The notes under the pieces are model-generated. The model saw only the letters and a program-made list of their open reading frames with translations. It had not been told where the DNA came from and searched no databases. Source: a virus. Taken from it: 24,663 bases of DNA. The DNA is taken from IMG/VR virus record IMGVR_UViG_3300025120_000517, positions 1 to 24,663 of that record; one strand, written 5' to 3'. The translations under genes were made by a program, and so were the position numbers. Positions 14,787 through 23,000 of the stretch are shown here, one piece after another (within the stretch, counting starts at the first letter, position 1; every line of letters begins with the position of its first letter).

Positions 14787-15731
14787 ATGTCAGCAGTTTT
14801 AACCGGTCACGGCGCTTTCATCAAACTTGGAAAAGAAACCACATGGGGAGCGGCCATATCCACAACGATTTCAAATCGAATCAATAGCGTTTCAATCCAG
14901 AAGACACAAGAAAGAAACCCAAAAGCGAACCTTTCCGTTCCATCAAGTGGTGTCCTTGGTGGTCTTTATGATGGATTTTTAACGGTTGAAGGATCTGTTG
15001 AAATGCCTGTAATGTATAGAGGCCTTGGTTTGTTGCTTGAAATGGCACTTGGTAACATTGGCACAACAGGATCTGATCCTTATACACATGTATTTGATCC
15101 AGATCTCACACTTGGATCAGCAACGTTGGAAGTTCAACGGGGTACAGGTATCAACAACCAAATGGAACGTTTCACCGGGGTCAAAGTTTCTTCTTTGTCA
15201 ATCAGTTGTGAAGCCGGTGGTGAAATGGTCGCAACTTTGGAGTTCATTGGAAAGACCAGCTTGGCCAGAGGTGCAAACATTACTTCAAGTTTTGGAACGG
15301 GTACAAGTGTTTTACATTTTCATGCGGGTCAACTCAATTTCAATTCAGTCAACTATGATGTTCGATCTTTTACTTTCAACGTGACAAACAATCTTGAACG
15401 CCGTGATCTTCTTGGTTCAAAGGAAACAGCAGAACCGGCCGTTGGAGATGTAAGAACGATCACTTTGGAAGCAACACTTGACATTGAAAACGATACACTC
15501 CAAACGGCCTTCATAGCCGGGACACAATCAAACGTGACTTTGAACTTCACAAGTGGAGATTCACAGATCCAATTTGACTTGACCAACGCTTTGATCACTG
15601 AACATTCCGATCCTGTTACCGCCTTTGGACGTGTTGAACAAACTGTAACTTTTACCGGTTTGGCAAATGCTACAAATGTTGGTGGAAAGATCACTTTGAT
15701 CAACGATGATTCAACAGGGATAGCCAACTAA
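14787..15731 (+). CDS. Major tail tube protein
   Basis: 314 residues beginning GHGAFIKLGKETTWGAA, the typical opening of the tail tube family in which a strand is followed by a 'KETTWG' segment. Further on are Gly-rich strands (GLYDGFLTVEGSVEMPV) and a second half with repeated strands, which suggests two tube-like domains. It should polymerise into the tube around the tape measure. GGGAG precedes the start. The stop overlaps the chaperone start by one base (TAATG). Confidence 0.85.
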   Translation: MSAVLTGHGAFIKLGKETTWGAAISTTISNRINSVSIQKTQERNPKANLSVPSSGVLGGLYDGFLTVEGSVEMPVMYRGLGLLLEMALGNIGTTGSDPYTHVFDPDLTLGSATLEVQRGTGINNQMERFTGVKVSSLSISCEAGGEMVATLEFIGKTSLARGANITSSFGTGTSVLHFHAGQLNFNSVNYDVRSFTFNVTNNLERRDLLGSKETAEPAVGDVRTITLEATLDIENDTLQTAFIAGTQSNVTLNFTSGDSQIQFDLTNALITEHSDPVTAFGRVEQTVTFTGLANATNVGGKITLINDDSTGIAN

Positions 15732-16243
15732 TGAAGTTTATTCAGAAGATACAAGAAGCAACCACCGCCAAGATTGAAGTCTTTGGTGGTTTGGTTGTTT
15801 TGGAGTGCAAGATCCTTTCACCTTTGGAAGCAGAAGCCGCCGGGCTTGCTTCTTCACTTGTTGCTTCAAGTGTTCTTGATCCAAACCAGTTGAAGAAGAT
15901 AGCAAGAAGAAAACAAATCTTGGAACGTGCTGAATCAGAAGAAGCCGGTGAAGAGGATCTTGAACAACTCCTAAACATGATGCAAGGCTTTGATCCAAAT
16001 AAGTTGATGAAGATCGAAGAGCACCAAAACAAGATCTTGAAACAGGTGGTGATCCGTGCAAGTGAAGACGGCGGTGAAACCTTTGAAGACTTGGTTCTTG
16101 TTGATTCTGTTGAAGATCAAGACGCTGAAAACAACCGACTTTGGATCGGTGCTATACCAAAAGACGACAGAAACAAGATCATGGCCGTTGTGATGAACCA
16201 TCACAAGGAGGTGGTTGATCATCTCCAAACCTTTCAAGGATGA
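15731..16243 (+). CDS. Tail assembly chaperone, G-like (upstream frame)
   Basis: 170 residues, acidic, helical, with a central coiled-coil-like part (residues about 55-100). Position between the tail tube gene and the tape measure gene is that of the lambda G gene. These chaperones coat the tape measure during tail assembly. Its 3' end overlaps an alternative frame that encodes a T-like segment, and a perfect Shine-Dalgarno sequence lies in its last 40 bases, so a fraction of the product may be extended as a G-T fusion. The start overlaps the tube protein stop. Confidence 0.75.
   Translation: MKFIQKIQEATTAKIEVFGGLVVLECKILSPLEAEAAGLASSLVASSVLDPNQLKKIARRKQILERAESEEAGEEDLEQLLNMMQGFDPNKLMKIEEHQNKILKQVVIRASEDGGETFEDLVLVDSVEDQDAENNRLWIGAIPKDDRNKIMAVVMNHHKEVVDHLQTFQG
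16205..16235 (+). promoter_or_regulatory. Candidate recoding site of the G/T chaperone
   Basis: AAGGAGGTG (16205-16213), a nine-base perfect match to the 16S anti-Shine-Dalgarno, lies inside the G gene. TTT-C (16232-16235) follows 18 bases later: a tRNA-Phe on TTT could slip one base to TTC and continue in the T frame. The G stop codon lies at 16241-16243. The T frame is open from 16197. The required shift is +1 (or -2), not the lambda -1. The alternative is a new start at TTG 16215, three bases after AGGAGG. Confidence 0.5.
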
Positions 16244-16454
16244 AGGATGGTTACACCTTTTAGACGCGGTTGGAAGATCCTATGGTATTCCACCCAGTGA
16301 ACTGAGAAAGATGGACTGGAACGATCTTCTTTTCAATTACTATTGTATACAGACAAGAAAATACAGAATCCAGAACACGTTGAAGAAACAAAAATCAAAG
16401 AAGTCTATGGTGTTTCCAAACCTTTCACTGACTGACATGATCGATATATTGTGA
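16215..16454 (+). CDS. T-like extension of tail assembly chaperone (downstream frame)
   Basis: The frame encodes about 79 residues with KDEGWLHLLDAVGRSYG, then IPPSELRKMDWNDLLF and a basic tail. 'PSEL ... DWNDLLF' is the hallmark of the T part of G-T chaperones, in which T binds the tail tube protein while G binds the tape measure. It has no ATG before Met33 of this frame (16311), so it is expressed either by a +1/-2 frameshift from G, giving about 240 residues if the shift is at TTT 16232, or from the TTG at 16215. Its stop is 12 bases before the tape measure start. Confidence 0.7.
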   Translation: MIISKPFKDEGWLHLLDAVGRSYGIPPSELRKMDWNDLLFNYYCIQTRKYRIQNTLKKQKSKKSMVFPNLSLTDMIDIL

Positions 16455-16466
16455 TAAGGTGAAAAC

Positions 16467-18899
16467 ATGGCCAATATTGTAAAATACATACTTGACGTAA
16501 ACACAAGAAAAGCCGTCAAAGGTTTGGACGATGTAGGCGACGAAGCCAAAAAAACTGGTAAAGACTTGGACAAAGCCAAGAAATCTGGTTTGGCTTTTGC
16601 TTCACAACTGGGTGGAGCTGTTACCGGTTTGGCTTCTGGTATCGGTTTGGTGACCGGGGCTTTGTCAACGGTTGTTGGTGCTTTACAAGATGCAGCCGTT
16701 GGTGTATATGATTTCAATAAGTCGGTTGTTGATTCCATAAACGACTTGAACGATCTAAATGCTCAAAGTGCTTTGAGTGCTCAAAGCATCCAAGCGGTTC
16801 AAGTTGCCTTTGAAGGATCTGGTCAAAGTGCAGAACAGGCCGCCGGGTTCATTTCAAAGTTTCCAAGGTTGATGGCAGATCTTGAAGCTGGTTCAAGCCG
16901 TGCAAGTCAAGCCGCCGCCGATCTTGGAATCAAGATCAGAGATCAAGCCGGTGAAATGAAATCAAGTGATACGATTCTAAGAGAAACTATCAAATCACTT
17001 CAACAGATTGAAAACGATACTGAACGATCAACAACGGCCTTCTTGTTGTTTGGAAGAAGCGCCGGCCAGTTGCTTCAAGCCTTTGGGAAAACAAGCGATT
17101 TTGAAAACTTCTTGGCATTGTCAGAAGAGTTTGGAGTAAAGACCGGGCCAGAAGCATCCAACGCGGCGGCAAGATTTCAAGAACTTTTGGCCGCTTTGAA
17201 TGTTGTGGCCGCCGGTACAAAACAGGCTTTCATTGAAGCGATCGGAGGTATTTCTTTTTTCAACGATCTTCTTCTTCGAACGGTGAAGTTGGTGGCAACA
17301 GTTCAAGTTGTAATTCAAGACAATCAAAAGGCGATCGGTGAGTTTTCAACGGCCCTTGGTGGTATTGGATCGGGTATCGTTGATCTATTCCAAACCATGA
17401 TCTTGAGTGTTCAAGGCTTGATCGCTGAAAGCGTGGCTTTCATGGTCATGAAGTTGACCGTTCCATTGTTTATTTTGAATCAGATCGGTTTGATCAGTGA
17501 TGAAACCTTTGAAAAGATTGATCAACTTGGTTTGGAAACTGGAAACGCGGCCCGTGCACTTGAAGAAGTTGTTGTTGGTGTCAATACTACAACTGAAAAC
17601 AGTATATCCGCCGGTCAACGTGTTGAAGAGTTGGTTGAAGGCATCTTGGCCGGGATCAGTGGTGAAGGTAAAGGTCTTGAAGATGACTTGAAAGGCCTTG
17701 AAGATGCAATGAAGAACACCGGAAAAGCGGCCAAAGAGGCACAGATCTCTTTTGGTGGTGAAAATGAGTTTGAAGCGGATGAATTACAAAAGGCAATTGA
17801 AACAATCAACAAGGCCAGCGATTCTTTCAAACCCTTGGAAGCCGCCGCAAAGAAGGCAAGGAATCAAGTTCTTGATCTTGAAAGCGCGTTGGCAACATTT
17901 CAACAAGTTGGTTTGGATACAACAAACGTTGAAGAGCTGTTGAACGTAGCCCGGCAAAATGAAACCGACGCTTTGAACAACCTTGTTGGAGTAACAGAAG
18001 ACGCCACTTTTGGATTTGAAAAGATCGGTGAAACAATCGCTTCTGTATTGGAAGGAATAGCAAAGGCGATCGATCGTATCTCTTCACCAGATTCACTTGT
18101 TGGAAACTTTGGCGATGGATTCAAGAAACTTGGAGCGTTGGCAAGTAAAGCCGGGGAAGAGATCGGAGGTTCAAAAGGTGCTTCTTTGAGTAAAGCCGGG
18201 GCGGCTTTGGGTACAACAGGAGCGATCGCCGGTGGTGTTGGTGCGGTTGTTGTTGCCTTGGAGAAACTTGGACAAAGTACACCAAAAGAACTTGAAGATA
18301 AGTTTGATTCATTCATTACAAACTTTGAAAAAGGGGCGCGAATACTTCCAACATTGATCGCTGAAATCTTGCCAACGTTCATTGGACGTTTGACAGTTGC
18401 AGTTGGTGAAGCCTTCTTGAATCTGATCTTTCAACTACCAAGGGCGATCGCTGATGGAGTAGTTGAAGGTGGTATTGTTTTTGCTGAAGAGTTGAAGAAG
18501 GCTTTGTTTGGATGGTTGGATCGGATCAAAGAGTTCTTTGATAATTTTGGTGAATACTTTTCCAATATCTTCACCCGTGAAGGAAGAAGAGAAAACAGAA
18601 AAAGCATCCTTGGCTTTGAATCCGGTGGTCGATTCATTCCACAACAAAATGGAATCTCTTTCACCGGTGGCCAAGATGGTTTGGCGATGCTTCACCGGGG
18701 TGAATATATAGTTCCAGAGAGTAACAGAAGAAGCCAAGCCGTTGATCGTACAATGCAAGGCATGAACGGCGGCGGTGTTCAAATCGTTGTCAATGCTGAA
18801 ATTGTTGAACAATCGGCAATTGATGAACTTGTAAGAAAAATAGAACAACGCTTTCAAGGCTTTGGCGGTGGTCGTTCAACGTTGTTTGGTGGGGTGTAG
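16467..18899 (+). CDS. Tail tape measure protein
   Basis: 810 residues, rich in Ala, Gly, Leu and Glu, with a coiled-coil N-terminus (about 15-45), hydrophobic Gly-rich segments (about 45-80, 240-350 and 580-620) and charged helices between them. The C-terminus has the common tape measure signature FESGGRFIP, followed by GLAMLHRGEYIVPE. It sets the tail length and is ejected at infection, when the hydrophobic segments may help cross the inner membrane. At about 1.5 angstrom per residue it suggests a tail near 120 nm. AAGGTG precedes the ATG. No lysozyme or peptidase domain was seen. Confidence 0.9.
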   Translation: MANIVKYILDVNTRKAVKGLDDVGDEAKKTGKDLDKAKKSGLAFASQLGGAVTGLASGIGLVTGALSTVVGALQDAAVGVYDFNKSVVDSINDLNDLNAQSALSAQSIQAVQVAFEGSGQSAEQAAGFISKFPRLMADLEAGSSRASQAAADLGIKIRDQAGEMKSSDTILRETIKSLQQIENDTERSTTAFLLFGRSAGQLLQAFGKTSDFENFLALSEEFGVKTGPEASNAAARFQELLAALNVVAAGTKQAFIEAIGGISFFNDLLLRTVKLVATVQVVIQDNQKAIGEFSTALGGIGSGIVDLFQTMILSVQGLIAESVAFMVMKLTVPLFILNQIGLISDETFEKIDQLGLETGNAARALEEVVVGVNTTTENSISAGQRVEELVEGILAGISGEGKGLEDDLKGLEDAMKNTGKAAKEAQISFGGENEFEADELQKAIETINKASDSFKPLEAAAKKARNQVLDLESALATFQQVGLDTTNVEELLNVARQNETDALNNLVGVTEDATFGFEKIGETIASVLEGIAKAIDRISSPDSLVGNFGDGFKKLGALASKAGEEIGGSKGASLSKAGAALGTTGAIAGGVGAVVVALEKLGQSTPKELEDKFDSFITNFEKGARILPTLIAEILPTFIGRLTVAVGEAFLNLIFQLPRAIADGVVEGGIVFAEELKKALFGWLDRIKEFFDNFGEYFSNIFTREGRRENRKSILGFESGGRFIPQQNGISFTGGQDGLAMLHRGEYIVPESNRRSQAVDRTMQGMNGGGVQIVVNAEIVEQSAIDELVRKIEQRFQGFGGGRSTLFGGV

Positions 18900-18901
18900 T
18901 C

Positions 18902-19756
18902 ATGGGAAATCCAAAGTTTTACTTCTTTCCAGAACCGGATGGATCACAGTTGGTTGAAATCGATCTTGGTGAAGGTTTGGCAGAGTTCTTTTTTGATTTT
19001 GAAGTTCAATCGTCAAGCGCCGTAGCCTTTGATGGTGCGATGTACAGATCAACGACAACACACAGACAGGTTTTGAACATTCAACGCGATCGGTTTACAG
19101 CCGGTGAAGACTTGGCGATCAAGTTTGCGGCGCTTCAAAACCATCTTGATCGGGGTTTCAGTTGTGCTTTTGCCGTGGATTCTGATCGCGCTTGGTGTCA
19201 TCCAATACTGACTGAACCAGCCGGCGGTGATCAATCAGTTCTTCTTGGTGGTGATCCTTTTCGTGGTTTCAGTGGACTTCAAGCGCCTTTGGCCAATGAC
19301 TATTGTTCAATAGTTTCACAGAATCCAGAACTTTTATTTGAACAAAACAAAGTTTCAAGTTCATTTTCAAGTGTTGGATGGTCACCAGCTAACGGTGGAA
19401 CGTTGCCTTTGGAAAACAAGATCGCCTTTTCGTATTCAAGACCGGCTTTCATACATCAATATAGATTCTTTCCTTTGTTGAAGAGGGTTCAGGGTGACGT
19501 TGGTTCAAACTTGATCACAAATGAAGGTGGACGGTTGTTCAGTTTGTCGATCCGTTTGGTGGTTGATACCGCCGCTCTTTTCTCCTTTCACCCAAATGTG
19601 GATCAACAAGCTGGCCAAGCAAACAGTTGGATCGGTGATCCAGTTCAAGGTGGAGTGGCCGCCGGTCGTTTGACTTTGGATCGGCCGTCTTCAACTCCAA
19701 GACCAACTGGAATATACAACCCACACCAACAGATCACCAAACCTTGGTGGAGTTAA
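18902..19756 (+). CDS. Tail tip protein, possibly distal tail protein
   Basis: 284 residues, starting two bases after the tape measure stop with GGGGTG as ribosome binding site. The N-terminal part is aromatic (FYFFPEPDG, then EFFFDFEVQ) and the rest is beta-rich with no membrane segment. The position right after the tape measure is that of distal tail or minor tail proteins that start the tube and link it to the tip. No domain was recognised, so the role is inferred from gene order alone. Confidence 0.65.
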   Translation: MGNPKFYFFPEPDGSQLVEIDLGEGLAEFFFDFEVQSSSAVAFDGAMYRSTTTHRQVLNIQRDRFTAGEDLAIKFAALQNHLDRGFSCAFAVDSDRAWCHPILTEPAGGDQSVLLGGDPFRGFSGLQAPLANDYCSIVSQNPELLFEQNKVSSSFSSVGWSPANGGTLPLENKIAFSYSRPAFIHQYRFFPLLKRVQGDVGSNLITNEGGRLFSLSIRLVVDTAALFSFHPNVDQQAGQANSWIGDPVQGGVAAGRLTLDRPSSTPRPTGIYNPHQQITKPWWS

Positions 19757-19760
19757 AAGA

Positions 19761-21335
19761 ATGACTTGGTCAACAACATTCATATCTGAATTATATAAAC
19801 CATCGATCACCCCGGTCTTCAAGTTGGAGTTTGTAGATCTTGCCAATGGTGTTGGTCGTGATTTTGTTGTATTCAGTCATGGCCAGAACAACTTGAAGAT
19901 CGGCGCGGGTGGTGTTTCAGTCAATGGTGTTGGTGTAGTCCCTTCAAGATGGTCAGTCAGTTTTGGAGGTTTCACGGTTTCACTTGTTGGAGATTCAACA
20001 CAACTTCTTCAAGCCGTAGCCCGTGGCAGTTATGCCAACCTATATTGTTCACTTGGTTCAAGTGGCTTTGAACGAATAGCCGCCGGCCAGTTGTACGGAA
20101 TCAGAAGAAACGGAACAGAACCCCGTTTGACTTTGCAGTTTGTCGATCTTTTGACGGCCTTTCAAAACAGAACTTCAAGCGTTGTTGGAGCTGTACCAAC
20201 TCCTTCAACAGCAAACCCACCAAGACAAGATCTATTTTATGAACTTGGAACGTTCAGAAGTGTAATTGGCAACTGGTCACCCGGTGACACAACATTGACC
20301 TTGACAAACACAACAGGGATCAGAAAAGAAACCGGTGAAAATGGTTTGGTGAAATGTTTTCCAACTTCTTCTTCAACTCCGTTCTTCTTGGAGTTCAGCG
20401 CTTCAACGTCTTCAACGGTTGACACTTCACCAAACAGTGGTCAAGAATCGTTCCCAAGTACAACAAGCGCCGCCCAACTTCATAACGGTCAAGGATCATA
20501 CATTGTTCTTTGTGCTCAAGTTGACGATCACCCGGCTAGAATACTTGGAAAGATCATCGAATCAACAGGAACTGGAAACAATGGAAGCCTTGATACGTTG
20601 CCGGTTGAATGGTCGATCGGTGGTGTGTTTGGTGTTGGACTTTGGGATCAACTAGACGCAAACCTTCAAGAAACATATATAACCGGGTCAACGACTACCA
20701 ATTACAAGTGGCGTTTTGTACTGGATGAACCCCTTTCAAACGGTATCCGGGATATATTGAATACCGCTTCAAATGTTGGTCAGTGGATGGTTTGGAGACA
20801 AGGCCAATTATCTTGGAGAGGATGCCAAGATCCAAACAAAGCCGGGTTTGTTGCTGGTCAACTTGGTGATCAAGATATATTTCAAGTTGTAAGTCACGAT
20901 CTGTTTGATCCAGTTCAACAACAAATATATCCGATCAGTACGTTGGAATACTCTTCAACCGTACCCTTGAACAGTCTTGAAAGAAATAGTGTTGGTGTAA
21001 CAAGTGGCCGTTTGGCATCTTTTCCGGCTTCAAGACAAGTCAAAAGAACGGCGATCGCGTTGTACAGTCCAGACACAAATGAAGGTGACTTGGCCCTTGG
21101 TGACTTGAACAGAATGGCCAATTGGGATCACTGGACTTTTGAACGTGTTGTTTTGCGTTGCAAGTTGATCACAAGTCAGTTTGTAGCCGGTGACATTTTG
21201 GAAATCTCTTCTGACAGAATACAGGGTTTGAATGGATCATATCAAAACCAACGCGTTATGGTTTTGGCTTCTTCATTTGATTTTTCTTCCAATTCAAGTA
21301 CAATCACAGTTGGATCAATAACAGGAGATCGATAA
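19761..21335 (+). CDS. Tail tip / baseplate hub-like protein
   Basis: 524 residues, beta-rich, with Thr/Ser/Asn-rich loops in the middle (about 180-240). It is the second large protein after the tape measure, where siphophages keep the central hub or tail-associated host-contact protein. The first 130 residues (strands such as PVFKLEFVDLANG and LTLQFVDLLTAF) and the final 90 (FERVVLRCKLI, then GDILEISSDRIQG) look like paired hub domains that recur in tail proteins. No lysozyme motif is visible. The start follows GGAG. Confidence 0.65.
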   Translation: MTWSTTFISELYKPSITPVFKLEFVDLANGVGRDFVVFSHGQNNLKIGAGGVSVNGVGVVPSRWSVSFGGFTVSLVGDSTQLLQAVARGSYANLYCSLGSSGFERIAAGQLYGIRRNGTEPRLTLQFVDLLTAFQNRTSSVVGAVPTPSTANPPRQDLFYELGTFRSVIGNWSPGDTTLTLTNTTGIRKETGENGLVKCFPTSSSTPFFLEFSASTSSTVDTSPNSGQESFPSTTSAAQLHNGQGSYIVLCAQVDDHPARILGKIIESTGTGNNGSLDTLPVEWSIGGVFGVGLWDQLDANLQETYITGSTTTNYKWRFVLDEPLSNGIRDILNTASNVGQWMVWRQGQLSWRGCQDPNKAGFVAGQLGDQDIFQVVSHDLFDPVQQQIYPISTLEYSSTVPLNSLERNSVGVTSGRLASFPASRQVKRTAIALYSPDTNEGDLALGDLNRMANWDHWTFERVVLRCKLITSQFVAGDILEISSDRIQGLNGSYQNQRVMVLASSFDFSSNSSTITVGSITGDR

Positions 21336-21336
21336 C

Positions 21337-21948
21337 ATGATCTATCATGAAACAGAAGAACGGCCAGAAATCCTTGATCGTGTTGAAGCGCTTGGTTTTG
21401 TAACCTTTGACGGTGCTTTTGATCTCAACTTGATCGGTGTACGGAATCCAGAAGCCAAAGCCAACCAGTTTGACGATCTCTTTCATGTTGTTTGTAAGGA
21501 TGAAAAGAACCTTTGGCAACATTTCATTTTTACTTGTACAACTGATCCGGGTTTGTACTGGTTGCAAAAGTCAACAAGGGTTGATGGTACGGCGATCATG
21601 GTTGATCCACAACAAGCTCGCGGTTGTTACAAACTTGATCTTCATGCTGGTAAATACTTGGCCCTTTGTCAAAGGGGTGGAAAAGTCAAGGTTTGGAGAG
21701 ATGCCAACAAAGACCAGATTCTTGATCGTGATGGGAAACAGCACGTTGGATACTTTGGGATAAATATACACCGGGCAAGTCAAACAAGGATCGTTGACAA
21801 AGTTGAACGATACAGCGCCGGGTGTACAGTCATCCAAAAGTTCAGTGATTTTGATATGTTGATCCACCTATGCAAGAAACAGATTCAAACAATTGGAGTT
21901 GACACCTTCACATATACATTGATCAAAGGCGATCAAGGAGAGTTTTGA
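21337..21948 (+). CDS. Possible YkuD-like cysteine enzyme, tail- or lysis-associated
   Basis: 203 residues. The segment FGINIHRAS (140-148) carries His145, and SAGC (160-163) carries Cys163, with 14 residues between His145 and Ser160. This spacing and the SxGC pattern resemble the active site of L,D-transpeptidases (YkuD fold), where His and Cys act on peptidoglycan stem peptides. I recall similar phage proteins with 'CTTDPG..YW', 'HxGKY.AL' and 'FGINIH..SAGC' blocks, but cannot check the family here. It starts after AGGAG, one base past the hub gene, and is followed at once by a holin-like gene, so a cell-wall role is plausible. Reaction and substrate are not established. Confidence 0.6.
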   Translation: MIYHETEERPEILDRVEALGFVTFDGAFDLNLIGVRNPEAKANQFDDLFHVVCKDEKNLWQHFIFTCTTDPGLYWLQKSTRVDGTAIMVDPQQARGCYKLDLHAGKYLALCQRGGKVKVWRDANKDQILDRDGKQHVGYFGINIHRASQTRIVDKVERYSAGCTVIQKFSDFDMLIHLCKKQIQTIGVDTFTYTLIKGDQGEF

Positions 21949-21949
21949 A

Positions 21950-22273
21950 ATGATGCCAGAGCAAGAACTGATCCAAATACTGATGAACGGCGGGGCAAAT
22001 GTTGCTTTTGCGGCTTTCCTTTGGTATCAAAACAGAGATCAACAAAAGAGAGCTGATGATCGTGAAGCCAAAGCAGACGTGAAAGAAAGAGAATTACGGG
22101 ATCGATATGACAAAGTGATCATTGATCTTCAATCCCGTGAAGACAAAATGAGAGAAGACGTTGTGAAAGAGATCGGAGATCTTGACAAAAGGATGACCCT
22201 TCTTGAACAAAAACTTGAACATATATCCAAAGTTGTTGATGAAATCAAAGCGCGTTTCATGAGAGTTGGATAA
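21950..22273 (+). CDS. Holin-like small membrane protein (BhlA/UviB-like)
   Basis: 107 residues: a short N-terminus, one hydrophobic helix (about residues 8-26, ending in FLWYQNR) and a long charged coiled coil (about 30-100). This is the plan of BhlA/UviB-type holin-like proteins. It lies immediately after the YkuD-like gene and before the terminator that ends this operon, as expected for a lysis gene. The start is the ATG at 21950, nine bases after AAGGAG. A structural membrane protein is the alternative. No separate lysozyme gene is present in the window. Confidence 0.55.
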   Translation: MMPEQELIQILMNGGANVAFAAFLWYQNRDQQKRADDREAKADVKERELRDRYDKVIIDLQSREDKMREDVVKEIGDLDKRMTLLEQKLEHISKVVDEIKARFMRVG

Positions 22274-22314
22274 AAGTAATTACTGGCCTTTGTTTGAAAT
22301 GTTGTTAGGTTGTT

Positions 22315-22331
22315 GGTGTACATTTTACACC
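22315..22331 (+). repeat. Short inverted repeat GGTGTA/TACACC
   Basis: GGTGTA-CATTT-TACACC is a 6-bp inverted repeat with a 5-base loop between the holin-like gene and the terminator. Its left arm carries the same GGTGTA word as the -10 regions of both candidate promoters. It may be an operator or a small RNA hairpin; its role is unknown. Confidence 0.35.
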
Positions 22332-22333
22332 TT

Positions 22334-22376
22334 GAAACCCTTGGAAGCCGGCCAGCACTCCAAGGGTTTCTTTTTT
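22334..22376 (+). terminator. Strong intrinsic terminator after the tail/lysis operon
   Basis: GAAACCCTTGGA (22334-22345) and TCCAAGGGTTTC (22359-22370) form a perfect 12-bp stem around a 13-base loop, followed by TTTTTT (22371-22376). The T run is only on the plus-strand side, so it terminates the long rightward transcript before it meets the two minus-strand genes. Confidence 0.9.
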
Positions 22377-22391
22377 GTTGGTGGTGTTTGT

Positions 22392-22580
22392 TTACTGTTC
22401 AGAAGGTGGCAACACTCCAAACCGTTCAAAGTATGCTTCAACCAAATCCTTCTTCAACTCTTTTGGCATCACTTGAAGGATCTGTTGAAACATGACTTTG
22501 GATTGAACACGGCCTTCTTCTTTGATAGCCCGGCGGATCAGTTGTAACCATTGAACCTTCAACTTGCTATTGTTTTCCAT
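22392..22580 (-). CDS. Hypothetical minus-strand protein, 62 residues
   Basis: A small, mostly helical charged protein (MENNSKLKVQWLQLIRRAIK at the start, then a helix KELKKDLVEAYFERFG). The start at 22580 is one base after the stop of the upstream minus-strand gene and follows GGGGTG. No family recognised. It reads against the surrounding late genes and ends about 15 bases from the plus-strand terminator. Confidence 0.65.
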   Translation of the reverse strand: MENNSKLKVQWLQLIRRAIKEEGRVQSKVMFQQILQVMPKELKKDLVEAYFERFGVLPPSEQ

Positions 22581-22581
22581 G

Positions 22582-22932
22582 TTACACCCCGGCCGCGTAC
22601 GTATTCATTTCAACCAAGGCTTCTTCAAAAGTCAACGTTCCAAGGTACTTGGCAAAACCGGCGGCTTTCACGTGGCCAAAGTGGAAGCGACCAGAAGCCC
22701 GGCAACGATGGATCAAACCATTCTTTTCTTCATGTTGATAGAAACGGATCTGTTTAGCGCCGTATTTGATGGAATCAAGACACTTAACAACGTGATTTAT
22801 TCTCATGTCAACATTTAGTTTGGCCATTTCTTTTGAAGTGAATGATTGACACAACAGATCACCTTGAACTGTATAGAATGGAAGACGGCCTTTCAGATTT
22901 TGCCGTTGAATCAAATGATTTTTGTATTTCAT
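22582..22932 (-). CDS. Hypothetical minus-strand protein, 116 residues
   Basis: A basic protein with many Lys, Arg, His and aromatic residues, an N-terminal basic patch (KYKNHLIQRQNLKGR) and three cysteines spread through the sequence. AAGGTG lies six bases before the ATG. The pair of minus-strand genes is embedded in late plus-strand genes, so it probably has its own promoter in 22933-23050. Such islands are often morons that modify the host or regulate the phage. No family or motif was recognised. Confidence 0.65.
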   Translation of the reverse strand: MKYKNHLIQRQNLKGRLPFYTVQGDLLCQSFTSKEMAKLNVDMRINHVVKCLDSIKYGAKQIRFYQHEEKNGLIHRCRASGRFHFGHVKAAGFAKYLGTLTFEEALVEMNTYAAGV

Positions 22933-22986
22933 GGTTACACCTTGGTTTTTTGAATACAGCCAAACAAGATTGATTGACTTGTAAAG

Positions 22987-22992
22987 AGTATA
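22987..22992 (-). promoter_or_regulatory. Candidate -10 box for the minus-strand genes
   Basis: On the minus strand TATACT lies about 55 bases before the start of the 116-residue gene, a fair -10 box. A -35 box at the right spacing is not convincing. The gap 22933-23115 must hold the divergent promoters for the minus-strand pair and the tail fibre, so this is the best candidate only. Confidence 0.25.
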
Positions 22993-23000
22993 TCATAAAG

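Noticed and set aside
16197-16243. Lambda-like -1 slippery site in the G/T overlap
   Set aside because: No X XXY YYZ heptamer is present and the T frame is +1, not -1, relative to G.
22266-22547. Plus-strand ORF of 93 codons that covers the terminator and a minus-strand gene
   Set aside because: It would read through a strong terminator and is antisense to a better-supported gene; its composition (many Phe, Cys, Trp) is unlike the other products.
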